From: Lucinisca nassula
Taxonomy: Eukaryota; Mollusca; Bivalvia; Lucinida; Lucinidae
DNA: 64,000 nucleotides
Assembly: GCA_963580285.1 (NCBI GenBank)
Contig: OY757017.1
Coordinates: 12,040,538 to 12,104,537, forward strand
Reading direction: 5' to 3'
This document shows, in pieces, positions 28,101 to 40,100 of the stretch. The notes below the pieces were generated by a model. That model was not told the DNA's origin and did no database searches. It saw only the letters and a program-made list of their open reading frames with translations. Position 1 is the first letter of the stretch, and the number at the start of each line of letters is the position of its first letter. Made by a program: the position numbers and the translations under genes.

Positions 28101-31100
28101 GAAGGGATCATGATCTTTCCTAAATATAGATTGCGTATAATCATCAGATTTCATGAAGTGGTTCAGCAAATAAGGATTGACCTCTAATGTTAAGGGGAAT
28201 GGGAACACCTAGCACATTTTTTTTCCACCATTTTTCAAAGGGAGACAACTTTCAGGACTTCATGTTCACTTTTCTATAGGCTTGGGGGTATACTCTTAAA
28301 AGGAAAGAATTTGCTCCTTTAAGAGTTGACCCCTATTGACATGGGAGACAAAAATACTTCCGCAGGAGTTGCCTCCCCTGAAGGCGTATCCATTCCCCTT
28401 AAGTTATATTTTCTCTGAACAAATATGAGCCCCACCAAGCGAATTCGTGTCTTCGAGCATTCCCTCATGACAAATTTTAACTGCGCATGCCCAGCCATTC
28501 AGAGGGGCCAGGGATATGGCTTTCTGTCTGAAGCTTCCTCTTGATTCACTGCTTGTATGAGCGAGCAGCGAAGGTTCTGGCGAGACTGCCTGCGCATCCG
28601 CGCAGGCTCGCCTGAACCTTTGCTGCTCGCATAGGCGATAAGTACCAAAATTGCTCGCGATAAGTACCAAAATTGCTTGACGGGGCCCATATGAAAAACA
28701 AATAATGAAAAATGCCGTCTGCTAGTTGTGATAAGCACTTGAAAGGTTAACCCATAAAATGCCAATCACGACTATTGTCGTCTGCTCTGCCATCTGCCGG
28801 TTACTGTAAAAGTAATTTTGTTTGCAAGCAGTGTGGACCCAGATCAGGCTGCTCCTCTAGGAGCAGACTGATCTGGGCCCACTCTTTTTGCCTGTATGCA
28901 AATGTATTTTTAAAAAGTTTGCAAGAAGATTCAGCAGACAACATAAGCAGACAACATTTTCAGATGTTGTTTTCCTCAGCAGCTTCAGGATTCTTGTAAA
29001 AAAACACTAACCTTTCTTTACATCTGTATCTACCAGTGTGGTCATCAATACATTCACAGTCATACTGACAGCCATCTTGCCACTTCTGACCTTGACCATA
29101 CACAATACCATGATACATACAGCCAGCTAGAAAACAACAACAAAAACATAATTTGTTTTGTTTGTTTTGTTAGTTTGATTTGAGGTTTAACATCCCCTTC
29201 AACACTGTTAAGGTCATTTTGGAGACGTTGCTTCCAATTTTGTGGAACCTTTACCCAACATGGAGATGAAATGATATCTCAAGCGCTGTTGCAAAATGAA
29301 ACCAATAGGGTTTATAAGCATGGCAGGTCCGACTCCCACCACTTTTCCTGGGCAGGCTTAGATTCTCTGAGCGGTTTACCAGAACTCGTGTGCAGTTGGT
29401 TTCAGCTCTGCATGGAAGCATCATGCAGCCCATTTATTTCTTCAAGCCCCGATGGGCAAGGGCCGAACAGTATTTGTATTCTATAACAGACACAATTTAA
29501 TTATATCATTAATCTGATCTGGGGTTATACTGTTTGCCCATGTCCCCAAAAAGGGATGCTAAGTAGTTTGTTTGTTTGTATTGGAGTTTAACAGCCCAGT
29601 CAATACTATTTAGGCCATTTTTAGCTGGTCAGTTTACCTATCCATACTTTTCCTGGGCAAGCTTATACGTAAGTGGTTAACCAGTACAATGCACATTCAT
29701 TTGCCAGAAACTGACATCTGCCCTTCTTGAATCAGCAGAAGGCATATAAGTACAGGTATGAATCAAATCCACCGTACGGTTTGGAAATTATGAGCTCTTA
29801 GAAAACTTGAGCATAAATGTGGACACTGACACCTATTCCAACCCCAACACTTTAGGGTAATGGGAACACCTTCAGGGGAGGCAACTCCTGCAAAAGTATT
29901 TTGTCTCCCATGTCAATAGGGGTCAACTCTTAAAGGAAAGAATTTGCTCCTGAGGAGTAAATTCTTTCCTTTAGAGTAGACCCCTTTTTCAGTGGGGCAG
30001 GGCTTATAGAAAAGTGAACAGGAAGTCCCAAAAGTTGTCTCCCTTTAAAAAAATGGCGGAAAAATCTGCCAGGTGTTCACATTTCCCCTTAAACCAATGC
30101 TGAAGCCGAAGCCAATGCCAGGGATAGTGCAATAGTTCTTCCTGCGGACTGAACAAATTATTTGGAAGAAAGGGTGAGGATTGTGGCCATGTAAATTTGA
30201 TTTGAGGCCCCCAGTGGAATTTGTTTCACTGACTGTTCAAAGGCAGTTCTTCTGTCAGAGTTTGTTTTTGTTATGGTTTGTCTTTTGTATCACATCTTTT
30301 TTGTTTTTGGATAGCCAATGGGCAAATTTGTGGGAAAGTTACTGTCCTTTTGGCTTTCTGCTATTGATGATTCCATTGGGGTCAGTTATTTAATGTTTGT
30401 GTTTCTTTCCCTTTAGTGTCTCTGATGGGTGTTGTCGGTTTATTGTATCGATTCCTGATCATTGCCTCCACTTCTTTTTTTCATATTTGAGCAACAATCA
30501 TGAGAAAACCAGTTTTTGCCAGTTGTTTGTTTGTTTAATTTGAGATTAGATGTTCCAAACAACACTATTTAGGTTGTTTCTTCCAATTTTGCCAGACATT
30601 GAGATGAAATAACATTTCAAGCCCTGCCTCCCAGTAAAACCTATCAACTTGCACTACTTAGCCCGGGCAGGCTATGACCTTCTAAGCAGTTTACCAATAC
30701 TCATGAGCACTATGTTTCAGCTCTATGTGGAAGCATCATTCGGCCCAATCTATTTCTCCAAGCCCCGATGAAAAAGGGCAGTTTGCCATTTGTGAACAAC
30801 AAAGAGGCAGAACAGCCTGCCTGTGCTTCTGTGCAATAAGGTCAGAATTTAACTCTTATCATGCTGTTCACGACAACCAATATCTTTGGAAACAGTGTAG
30901 ATCCAGTTTCTGAAGAAGCCATCTGATCAGAATCTACACTGTTTAACATTCAGTTTATGAATTTGTAGGAATAAATTACATCAAGTAATCTGATTGGTTC
31001 AAAATCAGAGATGGGTGTGCTAAAATGAATATTCAGCAAGAGAAGAGTTAAGTTTTTGCTACCTGGAAAGTACAAAACCTTCAGTGCTTTTTTTTTGTCT

Positions 31101-34100
31101 ACAATTTCAAGACACTTGCTAGCCTGTTTAGCTGAGCCTCTACCTGGTGGCAAAGACAAGTGTCATCACAATAATTAAGATAACTGTATTCAAAATTGTG
31201 ATTTGGGGAGGTAAATGGGAGGTTTCATGGTCGGAAATTTTGTTGTACGGCAACGCGTCAGCGGAGCCATAAAACATAATTTGCGACTGTAAAACCAACC
31301 ATTTACCTCCCCAAATCACAATTTTGCAACACAGTTATCCCCATTCTAATGCACTTAAACGGTTGTTTTGTTAAAAACTGTACTATTTTGCACAACACGC
31401 CTAGCACTGTGAGCTGCGTAAAACCAAATGCCAGCCAATGAAAAGCGACATTACGTGATGATGTCGGGTTTCCGACAGTATATAGCAGAATATACTGTCG
31501 CAAGTTTTTGACGTTATCCAATCAGACGTCCCGTTTCATATGCAAGTGCATTAGAATTTTCATTAATTCTTGTCCTGCAGAACCTTGCACTACCTTCTGC
31601 AAACAGTGTAGATACAGATAAGATGGCTTCTACTGATCAGTATCTACATGATTTGATTCTGCAAACAGTAAAGTTTCAGATCAGACGGCCATCTTATCAG
31701 TATCTAGACTGTTTGACATTCAATTTGTAGAAATAAATCACATCAAGTAATCTGATTGGTCGAAATTCAAAAATGGGTGTGGCTAAATTAGGTTATTCAG
31801 CAGATAAAAGAATTACGTAACCCATTTTGTACCAGAAACCCCCAAAACGGGTACCCTGGCAAACAGTGCAGGCCCAGATCAGATGCCGCAAACCGCGGCA
31901 TCTGATCAGGGCCTACACTGTTTGCACTAAGTTCAGCCATTCTGCAAACAAATTTTCAAGAAAACACATCCTGACACCCTAAATCTCGAAATGGACTCCT
32001 GCCATAAATAAGGAGGAAGTTTCCATTTGGTACAAAAAGAGTTAAAAGATGTTTGCCTATTAAAAGGAATGGATGCAACTTTCTTTGCACTTTCTGACAA
32101 GGAAGAAGGTTGACAATTTTTGAAACTTCCCAATTGCATTCCTTTCAACAAAAACCTTCTGAACAGGTATAGATCTACAGTATAATTCCTATATCAAGAC
32201 CACCATTGGGACTGTCCAAAAGTGGTCTTTAAGACCACTTTTGAACAGCCCCAAAGGTGGTCTCTGACCAGAGGACACTGTATGCAGAAAACATAAAGGA
32301 AGAATAACTGCAACATACTACATAAGCTTTTTATAGCAGAATTAGTCTTAATTTTAGGTGGTCTTAATAGCGGAAGTTTACTGTACTTTCTAAGGTAAAA
32401 TTTCTCTTAGGCAGAAAAAAGAGAATTCTTTCCTGTTCTTATAAGGAAAAATTTCTACAAGTGATGCCTCCCTTGAAAGTCCATCCATTCCCCTTAGCTT
32501 AGAAAAGCAGACAGTGATATAATCAAAAGCTATAAAAAAACAGTCAATGAATTAAAAATCACTCTTTTTCAAATTTTCGGCCCTTGGCCTTCTTCAGGAA
32601 TCTATTAATTCGTCGAACAACTAAGTGACATCCATCTTGTGATGCTGACAGGAAGCATCACAAGATGGATGTCACTTAGTTGTTCGACGAATTAATAGAT
32701 TCCTGAAGAAGGCCAAGGGCCGAAAATTTGAAAAAGAGTGATTTTTAATTCATAGACTATTTGTTATTTTCCCTGCGGAAATATAATTTAGAAGAATTTA
32801 TAAAAAAACAACTTACAAACACTGGCATTAGGACTGACAGCATTTCCTTCTTTTATTCCTGGTATTGCTGTTGGAATGGCATAAGGTGTTGGTGTTGGAT
32901 TTTGCTTTGGCGATGGAACTGGGAACATTCCTGGAGCATAAGTGAGGCCAGGTCCAGGGGTAGGTATCTTGTCTGGAGCATAGGTCTGTCCTGGAGCTGG
33001 AGTTGGTACCATTCCTGGTATCCAGGTTGGGTACATACCAGGTGGGTATGTCACACCTGGTAGCATTGTGGGTATCTTGTCAGGTGCAAATGTCATACCG
33101 GGAGCTGGAGTAGGTACCATGCCAGGTACCCAGGTTGGATACATTCCTGGAGCATATGTCTGCCCTGGTCCTGGAGTTGGTATCTTATCTGGAGCAAATG
33201 TATATCCTGGTGCAGGTGTTGGTACCATTCCTGGAACCCATGTTGGATACATTCCTGGAGCATAGGTTTGTCCGGGTCCTGGTGTTGGGATCTTATTTGG
33301 TGCAAAAGTCATTCCTGGTGCAGGAGTCGGTACCATTCCTGGGACCCATGTTGGATACATTCCTGGAGCATAGGTCTGTCCTGTTGCTGGTGTAGGTATC
33401 TTATTCGGTGCATATGTCATTCCTGGTGCAGGTGTAGGTACCATTCCTGGAACCCATGTTGGATACATTCCTGGGGCATATGTCTTTCCAGGACCTGGTG
33501 TAGGGACCTTGTTGGGACCAAATGTAACCCCTGGTGCTGGAGTTGGTACCATAAATCCTGGAATGAAAGTTGGATACATTCCAGGTGCATATGTTAATCC
33601 AGGTGCTGGTGTTGGGAGCTTATTTGGAGCAAATGTTTTTCCTGGAGCTGGTGTCGGGGCCATGCCAGGAACCCAAGTAGGATACATTCCTGGTGCATAA
33701 GTCTGACTTGGACCTGGAGTAGGTATCTTGTTTGGTGCAAAAGTAATTCCTGGAGCTGGTGTAGGCACCATTCCTGGGACCCATGTTGGGAACATGCCTG
33801 GTGCATATGTTCTGCCTGGACCAGGTGTTGGAATCTTATCTGGAGCATAAGTCACACCTGGTGCTGGTGTTGGTACCATTCCGGGGACCCAGGTCGGATA
33901 CATTCCGGGTGCATAAGTGCTTCCTGGCGCTGGTGTTGGAATCTTATCTGGTGCAAATGTTTTGCCAGGAGCGGGTGTAGGAACCATACCTGGAATCCAT
34001 GTGGGGAACATTCCTGGTGCATAAGTCTGTCTTGGTCCTGGAGTAGGAATCTTGTTTGGTGCATAAGTCATTCCTGGAGCTGGTGTTGGAACCATGCCTG

Positions 34101-37100
34101 GAACCCAGGTGGGGTATAAACCTGGAGCATATGTCTGTCCTGGTGCAGGAGTTGGAATCTTACCTGGTGCAAAGGTTATGCCTGGAGCTGGAGTTGGTAT
34201 CATTCCTGGTACCCATGTTGGATAATGGAACGGTGCATAAGTAGATCCAGGGGCAGGTGTAGGTATTAACCACCATGGTACTGTTACTCCTGGTTTCACT
34301 GTTGGCACCATACCTGGTACCCATGTTGGGAACATGCCTGGTGCATATGTACTTCCTGGAGCTGGTGTTGGGATCAAGTTTGGAGCATATGTTTTTCCTG
34401 GGGCAGGTGTTGGAATCATTCCTGGTTTATATGAAGGATATGTCTGTCCAGGAGCAGGTGTAGGATACTGTGTTGTGGTAGGTACTGGGAACTTTCCAGG
34501 AGCATAAGTTTTTCCAGGTGCTGGAGTAGGAACTAAATATGGAGGATAAGTATAGCCTGGAGCAGGAGTAGGTACCATGCCTGGAACCCATGTTGGATAC
34601 ATTCCTGGGGCATATGTACTTCCTGGTGCTGGAGTTGGAACCTTATTAGGAGCATATGTCACTCCTGGTGCAGGTGTAGGAATCATTCCTGGAACCCATG
34701 TAGGGTACATTCCTGGTGCATATGTTCTTCCAGGTCCTGGTGTTGGAACTTTGTTAGGTGCATAAGTGACTCCTGGTGCAGGTGTAGGTACCATACCAGG
34801 TACCCATGTTGGATACATTCCTGGTGCATATGTGCTACCTGGAGCTGGTGTTGGTATCTTATTTGGTGCATATGTAACTCCTGGAGCTGGAGTTGGCACC
34901 ATGCCTGGAACCCATGTTGGATACATTCCTGGTGCATATGTACTTCCCGGTGCTGGTGTTGGAACTTTATTTGGAGCAAAGGTAATTCCTGGAGCTGGTG
35001 TGGGTACCATCCCTGGAACCCAAGTTGGATACAGTCCTGGGGCATATGTCTGTCCTGGTGCAGGTGTTGGAATCTTATTAGGTGCAAAAGTCTTTCCTGG
35101 AGCTGGGGTAGGAACCATGCCTGGCACCCAAGTTGGGTACATTCCTGGGGCATAAGTTTTACCTGGACCTGGAGTTGGTACTTTGTCGGGAGCATATGTT
35201 ACACCTGGAGCTGGTGTTGGAACCATTAGCCCAGGAATAAAGGTAGGATACATTCCTGGGGCATATGTGCTTCCTGGAGCTGGTGTAGGGAGCTTGTTTG
35301 GTGCAAAGGTTTGCCCTGGGGCAGGTGTAGGAACCATGCCTGGCACCCATGTTGGGTACATTCCTGGTGCATAAGTTTTGCCAGGGACTGGTGTTGGTAC
35401 TTTGCCTGGTGCATATGTAACACCTGGTGCTGGTGTTGGAACCATTCCTGGTACCCAAGTAGGATACATTCCTGGTGCATAAGTCTGACCTGGACCAGGT
35501 GTTGGAACCTTGTCTGGTGCATATGTTACACCTGGTGCTGGTGTTGGAACCATTAATCCTGGAATAAAGGTGGGATACATTCCTGGAGCATATGTGCTAC
35601 CCGGAATAGGTGTTGGCATTTTAAATGGTGCAAAAGTCTGTCCTGGTGCTGGAGTTGGAGCCATGCCAGGCACCCATGTTGGATACATTCCTGGTGCATA
35701 AGTTTTACCTGGGCCTGGTGTTGGTACTTTGCCTGGTGCATATGTAACACCTGGTGCTGGTGTTGGAACCATTCCTGGTACCCAAGTAGGATACATTCCT
35801 GGTGCATAAGTCTGACCTGGACCAGGTGTTGGAACCTTGTCTGGTGCATATGTTACACCTGGTGCTGGTGTTGGAACCATTAATCCTGGAATAAAGGTGG
35901 GATACATTCCTGGAGCATATGTGCTACCCGGAATAGGTGTTGGCAGTTTGTTTGGTGCAAAAGTTTGTCCTGGTGCTGGAGTTGGAGCCATGCCAGGCAC
36001 CCATGTTGGATACATTCCTGGTGCATAAGTTTTACCCGGGCCTGGTGTTGGTACTTTTCCTGGTGCATATGTAACACCTGGTGCTGGTGTTGGAACCATT
36101 CCTGGTACCCAAGTAGGATACATTCCTGGTGCATAAGTCTGACCGGGACCAGGTGTTGGAATTTTGTCTGGAGCATAAGTCTTTCCTGGTGCTGGAGTAG
36201 GAACCATTCCTGGAACCCAAATTGGGTACATTCCTGGAGCATATGTACTTCCTGGTGCTGGAGTAGGAATTTTGTTTGGAGCATAAGTCATTCCTGGAGC
36301 TGGTGTTGGAATCATGCCTGGAGCCCAGGTGGGGTATAATCCTGGAGCATATGTCTGTCCTGGTGCAGGAGTTGGAATTTTACCTGGTGCAAAGGTCACC
36401 CCTGGTGCTGGAGTTGGTATCATTCCTGGTACCCATGTTGGATAGTGGAAGGGTGCATAAGTAGATCCAGGTCTTGGTGTTGGTATTAGCCACCATGGTA
36501 CTGTAACTCCTGGTTTCACTGTTGGAACCATACCTGGCACCCATGTTGGGAACTTACCAGGTGCATATGTACTTCCTGGAGCTGGTGTTGGGATAAGGTT
36601 TGGAGCATATGTTTTTCCTGGAGCAGGTGTTGGAATCATTCCTGGTTTATATGGAGGATATGTCTGTCCAGGAGCAGGTGTAGGATACGGAGTTGTGGTA
36701 GGTACTGGGAACTTTCCAGGAGCATAAGTTTTTCCAGGTGCTGGAGTAGGAACTAAATATGGAGGATACGTATAACCTGGAGCAGGAGTAGGTACCATGC
36801 CTGGAACCCATGTTGGATACATTCCTGGGGCATATGTACTTCCTGGTGCTGGAGTTGGAACTTTATTAGGAGCATATGTCACTCCTGGAGCAGGTGTTGG
36901 AATCATTCCTGGAACCCAAGTTGGATACATTCCTGGAGCATACGTCTTCCCTGGCATTGGTGTTGGAACTTTATTTGGGGCATATGTGCTTCCTGGAGCA
37001 GGGGTAGGCACCATGCCAGGCACCCATGTTGGGTACAATCCTGGTGCATATGTTTTACCTGGGCCTGGTGTTGGTATTTTGTCTGGTGCATATGTATATC

Positions 37101-40100
37101 CTGGAGCTGGTGTTGGAACCATTCCTGGTACCCAAGTAGGATACATTCCTGGTGCATAAGTCTGACCTGGACCAGGTGTTGGAACCTTATCTGGTGCATA
37201 TGTTACACCTGGTGCTGGCGTTGGAACCATTAATCCTGGAATAAAGGTGGGATACATTCCTGGAGCATATGTGCTACCCGGAATAGGTGTTGGCATTTTG
37301 AATGGTGCAAAAGTTTGTCCTGGTGCTGGAGTTGGAGCCATGCCAGGCACCCATGTTGGGTACAATCCTGGTGCATATGTTTTACCTGGGCCTGGTGTTG
37401 GTATTTTGTCTGGTGCATATGTAACACCTGGTGCTGGTGTTGGAACCATTCCTGGTACCCAAGTAGGATACATTCCTGGTGCATAAGTCTGACCTGGACC
37501 AGGTGTTGGAACCTTGTCTGGTGCATATGTTACACCTGGTGCTGGTGTTGGAACCATTAATCCTGGAATAAAGGTGGGATACATTCCTGGAGCATATGTG
37601 CTACCCGGAATAGGTGTTGGCAGTTTGTTAGGTGCAAAAGTTTGTCCTGGTGCTGGAGTTGGAGCCATGCCAGGCACCCATGTTGGATACATTCCTGGTG
37701 CATAAGTTTTACCCGGGCCTGGTGTTGGTACTTTGCCTGGTGCATATGTAAAACCTGGTGCTGGTGTTGGAACCATTCCTGGTACCCAAGTAGGATACAT
37801 TCCTGGAGCATATGTACTGCCTGGTGCTGGTGTAGGGATCTTATTTGGGGCAAAGGTCTTTCCTGGTGCTGGAGTGGGTACCATTCCTGGAACCCAAGTT
37901 GGAAACATGCCTGGCGCATATGTGCTTCCTGGTGCTGGAGTAGGAATCTTGCTTGGAGCATATGTCATTCCTGGAGCTGGTGTTGGAACCATGCCTGGAA
38001 CCCAGGTGGGGTATAATCCTGGAGCATATGTCTGTCCTGGAGCAGGAGTTGGAATCTTACCTGGTGCAAAAGTCATGCCTGGTGCTGGAGTTGGAATCAT
38101 TCCTGGTACCCATGTTGGATAGTGGAAGGGTGCATAAGTAGATCCAGGTCTTGGTGTTGGTATTAGCCACCATGGTACTGTGACCCCTGGTTTCACTGTT
38201 GGAACCATACCTGGTACCCAAGTTGGGAACATGCCTGGTGCATATGTACTTCCTGGAGCTGGTGTTGGGATAAGGTTTGGAGCATACGTTTTTCCTGGGG
38301 CAGGAGTTGGAATCATTCCTGGTTTATATGGAGGATATGTCTGTCCAGGAGCAGGTGTAGGATACTGAGTTGTGGTAGGTTCTGGGAACTTTCCAGGAGC
38401 ATAAGTTTTTCCAGGTGCTGGAGTAGGAACTAAATATGGAGGATAAGTATAGCCTGGAGCAGGAGTAGGTACCATGCCCGGAACCCATGTTGGATACATT
38501 CCTGGGGCATATGTTCGACCAGGTGCTGGAGTTGGGACCTTATTAGGGGCATATGTCACTCCTGGAGCAGGTGTGGGAATCATTCCTGGAACCCATGTAG
38601 GGTACATTCCTGGTGCAAATGTTCTTCCAGGTCCTGGTGTTGGAACTTTGTTAGGTGCATAAGTGACTCCTGGTGCAGGTGTAGGTACCATACCAGGTAC
38701 CCATGTTGGATACAATCCTGGGGCATATGTGCTACCTGGAGCTGGAGTTGGTATCTTATTTGGAGCATAAGTAAAACCTGGAGCTGGAGTTGGTACCATG
38801 CCTGGCACCCATGTTGGATACATTCCGGGAGCATATGTAATTCCTGGTGCTGGTGTTGGAATTTTGCTTGGACCAAAAGTCATTCCTGGTGCAGGTGTGG
38901 GTACCATCCCTGGAACCCAGGTTGGATACATTCCTGGAGCATAGGTTTTACCAGGACCTGGTGTTGGTATCTTGTTTGGTGCAAAGGTCATTCCTGGTGC
39001 TGGAGTAGGCACCATACCAGGTACCCATGTTGGGTACATTCCTGGTGCATATGTTCTGCCTGGTGCTGGAGTTGGTATTTTATTCGGAGCAAACGTTTTT
39101 CCCGGAGCTGGAGTTGGTACCATTCCTGGAACCCAGGTGGGATACATTCCTGGAGCATAGGTCTGTCCTGGTACTGGTGTTGGAATCTTATTTGGTGCAA
39201 AAGTCATTCCTGGAGCAGGTGTTGGCACCATTCCGGGGACCCAAGTTGGGTACATGCCTGGTGCGTACGTTCGTCCGGGGGCAGGTGTGGGAATTTTGTA
39301 AGGTGCAAATGTCATTCCAGGAGCTGGAGTTGGAACCATACCTGGAACCCAGGTGGGATACATCCCTGGAGCATAGGTCTGTCCTGGAGCTGGGGTAGGA
39401 ATCTTGTCAGGGCTGAATGTCACACCTGGTGCAGGAGTTGGAACCATCCCCGGTACCCAAGGTCTAGGAGTGGGCGTAACACTGTCACAGTAAGGTATCT
39501 TGCAGCATGAATCTCTGGGATCTGTCACCAGTGTGCAGTATTCTGGTGGATTATACTTTGAGCACCTGAGCAAAAGAAAATAAGTAATTGTTAATAGCTT
39601 TCAACCTCAAAGAATTGAAGTAAAGTAAAGTCTATATGATTGATCAAAGTAAAATATGTAGATTATGTAAAAGAGAGACCATAGCTGTCTTTTTTGTAAT
39701 AACTATAAAGAGGATCTGACACTCATGGTCATTTCATATAAAATCTCATAAATTTCACATGAATATACCTTGAGTGTAAGATTCTGTTTATGCATAACAA
39801 CTTGTAATAATATTTTATTGCAAAAGAATTTCAATGTCACGGATGGCATCTTGTTTGTTTGTTTGTATTGGAGCCCAGTCAACGTTATTTTAGGTCATTT
39901 TTGAGCCGGTTATCCAGTACAGTGCACATTCTTCTGCCAGAAACTGACACCTGCCCTTCTTGAATCAGCAGAAGGTAAAGCATGACCGTAGAAAAGATTT
40001 CATTATCAATCTCCATGAAAGAATGTAGCAACCCCGGCAGGTATCGAACCCGCATCCTCCTGATCACAAGTCAGACGGGCATCCGACTGAGCTACCGAGG

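Noticed and set aside
33068..39400. Many open frames on the plus strand and in the other minus frames across the giant exon (for example runs of PGAGVGTIPGTHVGYIPGA).
   Set aside because: They are mirror images of the 108-bp repeat. Their lengths follow from the periodicity, they start and stop at variant units, and only the minus frame in register with the VWC half, splice phases and silent-site variation is supported.
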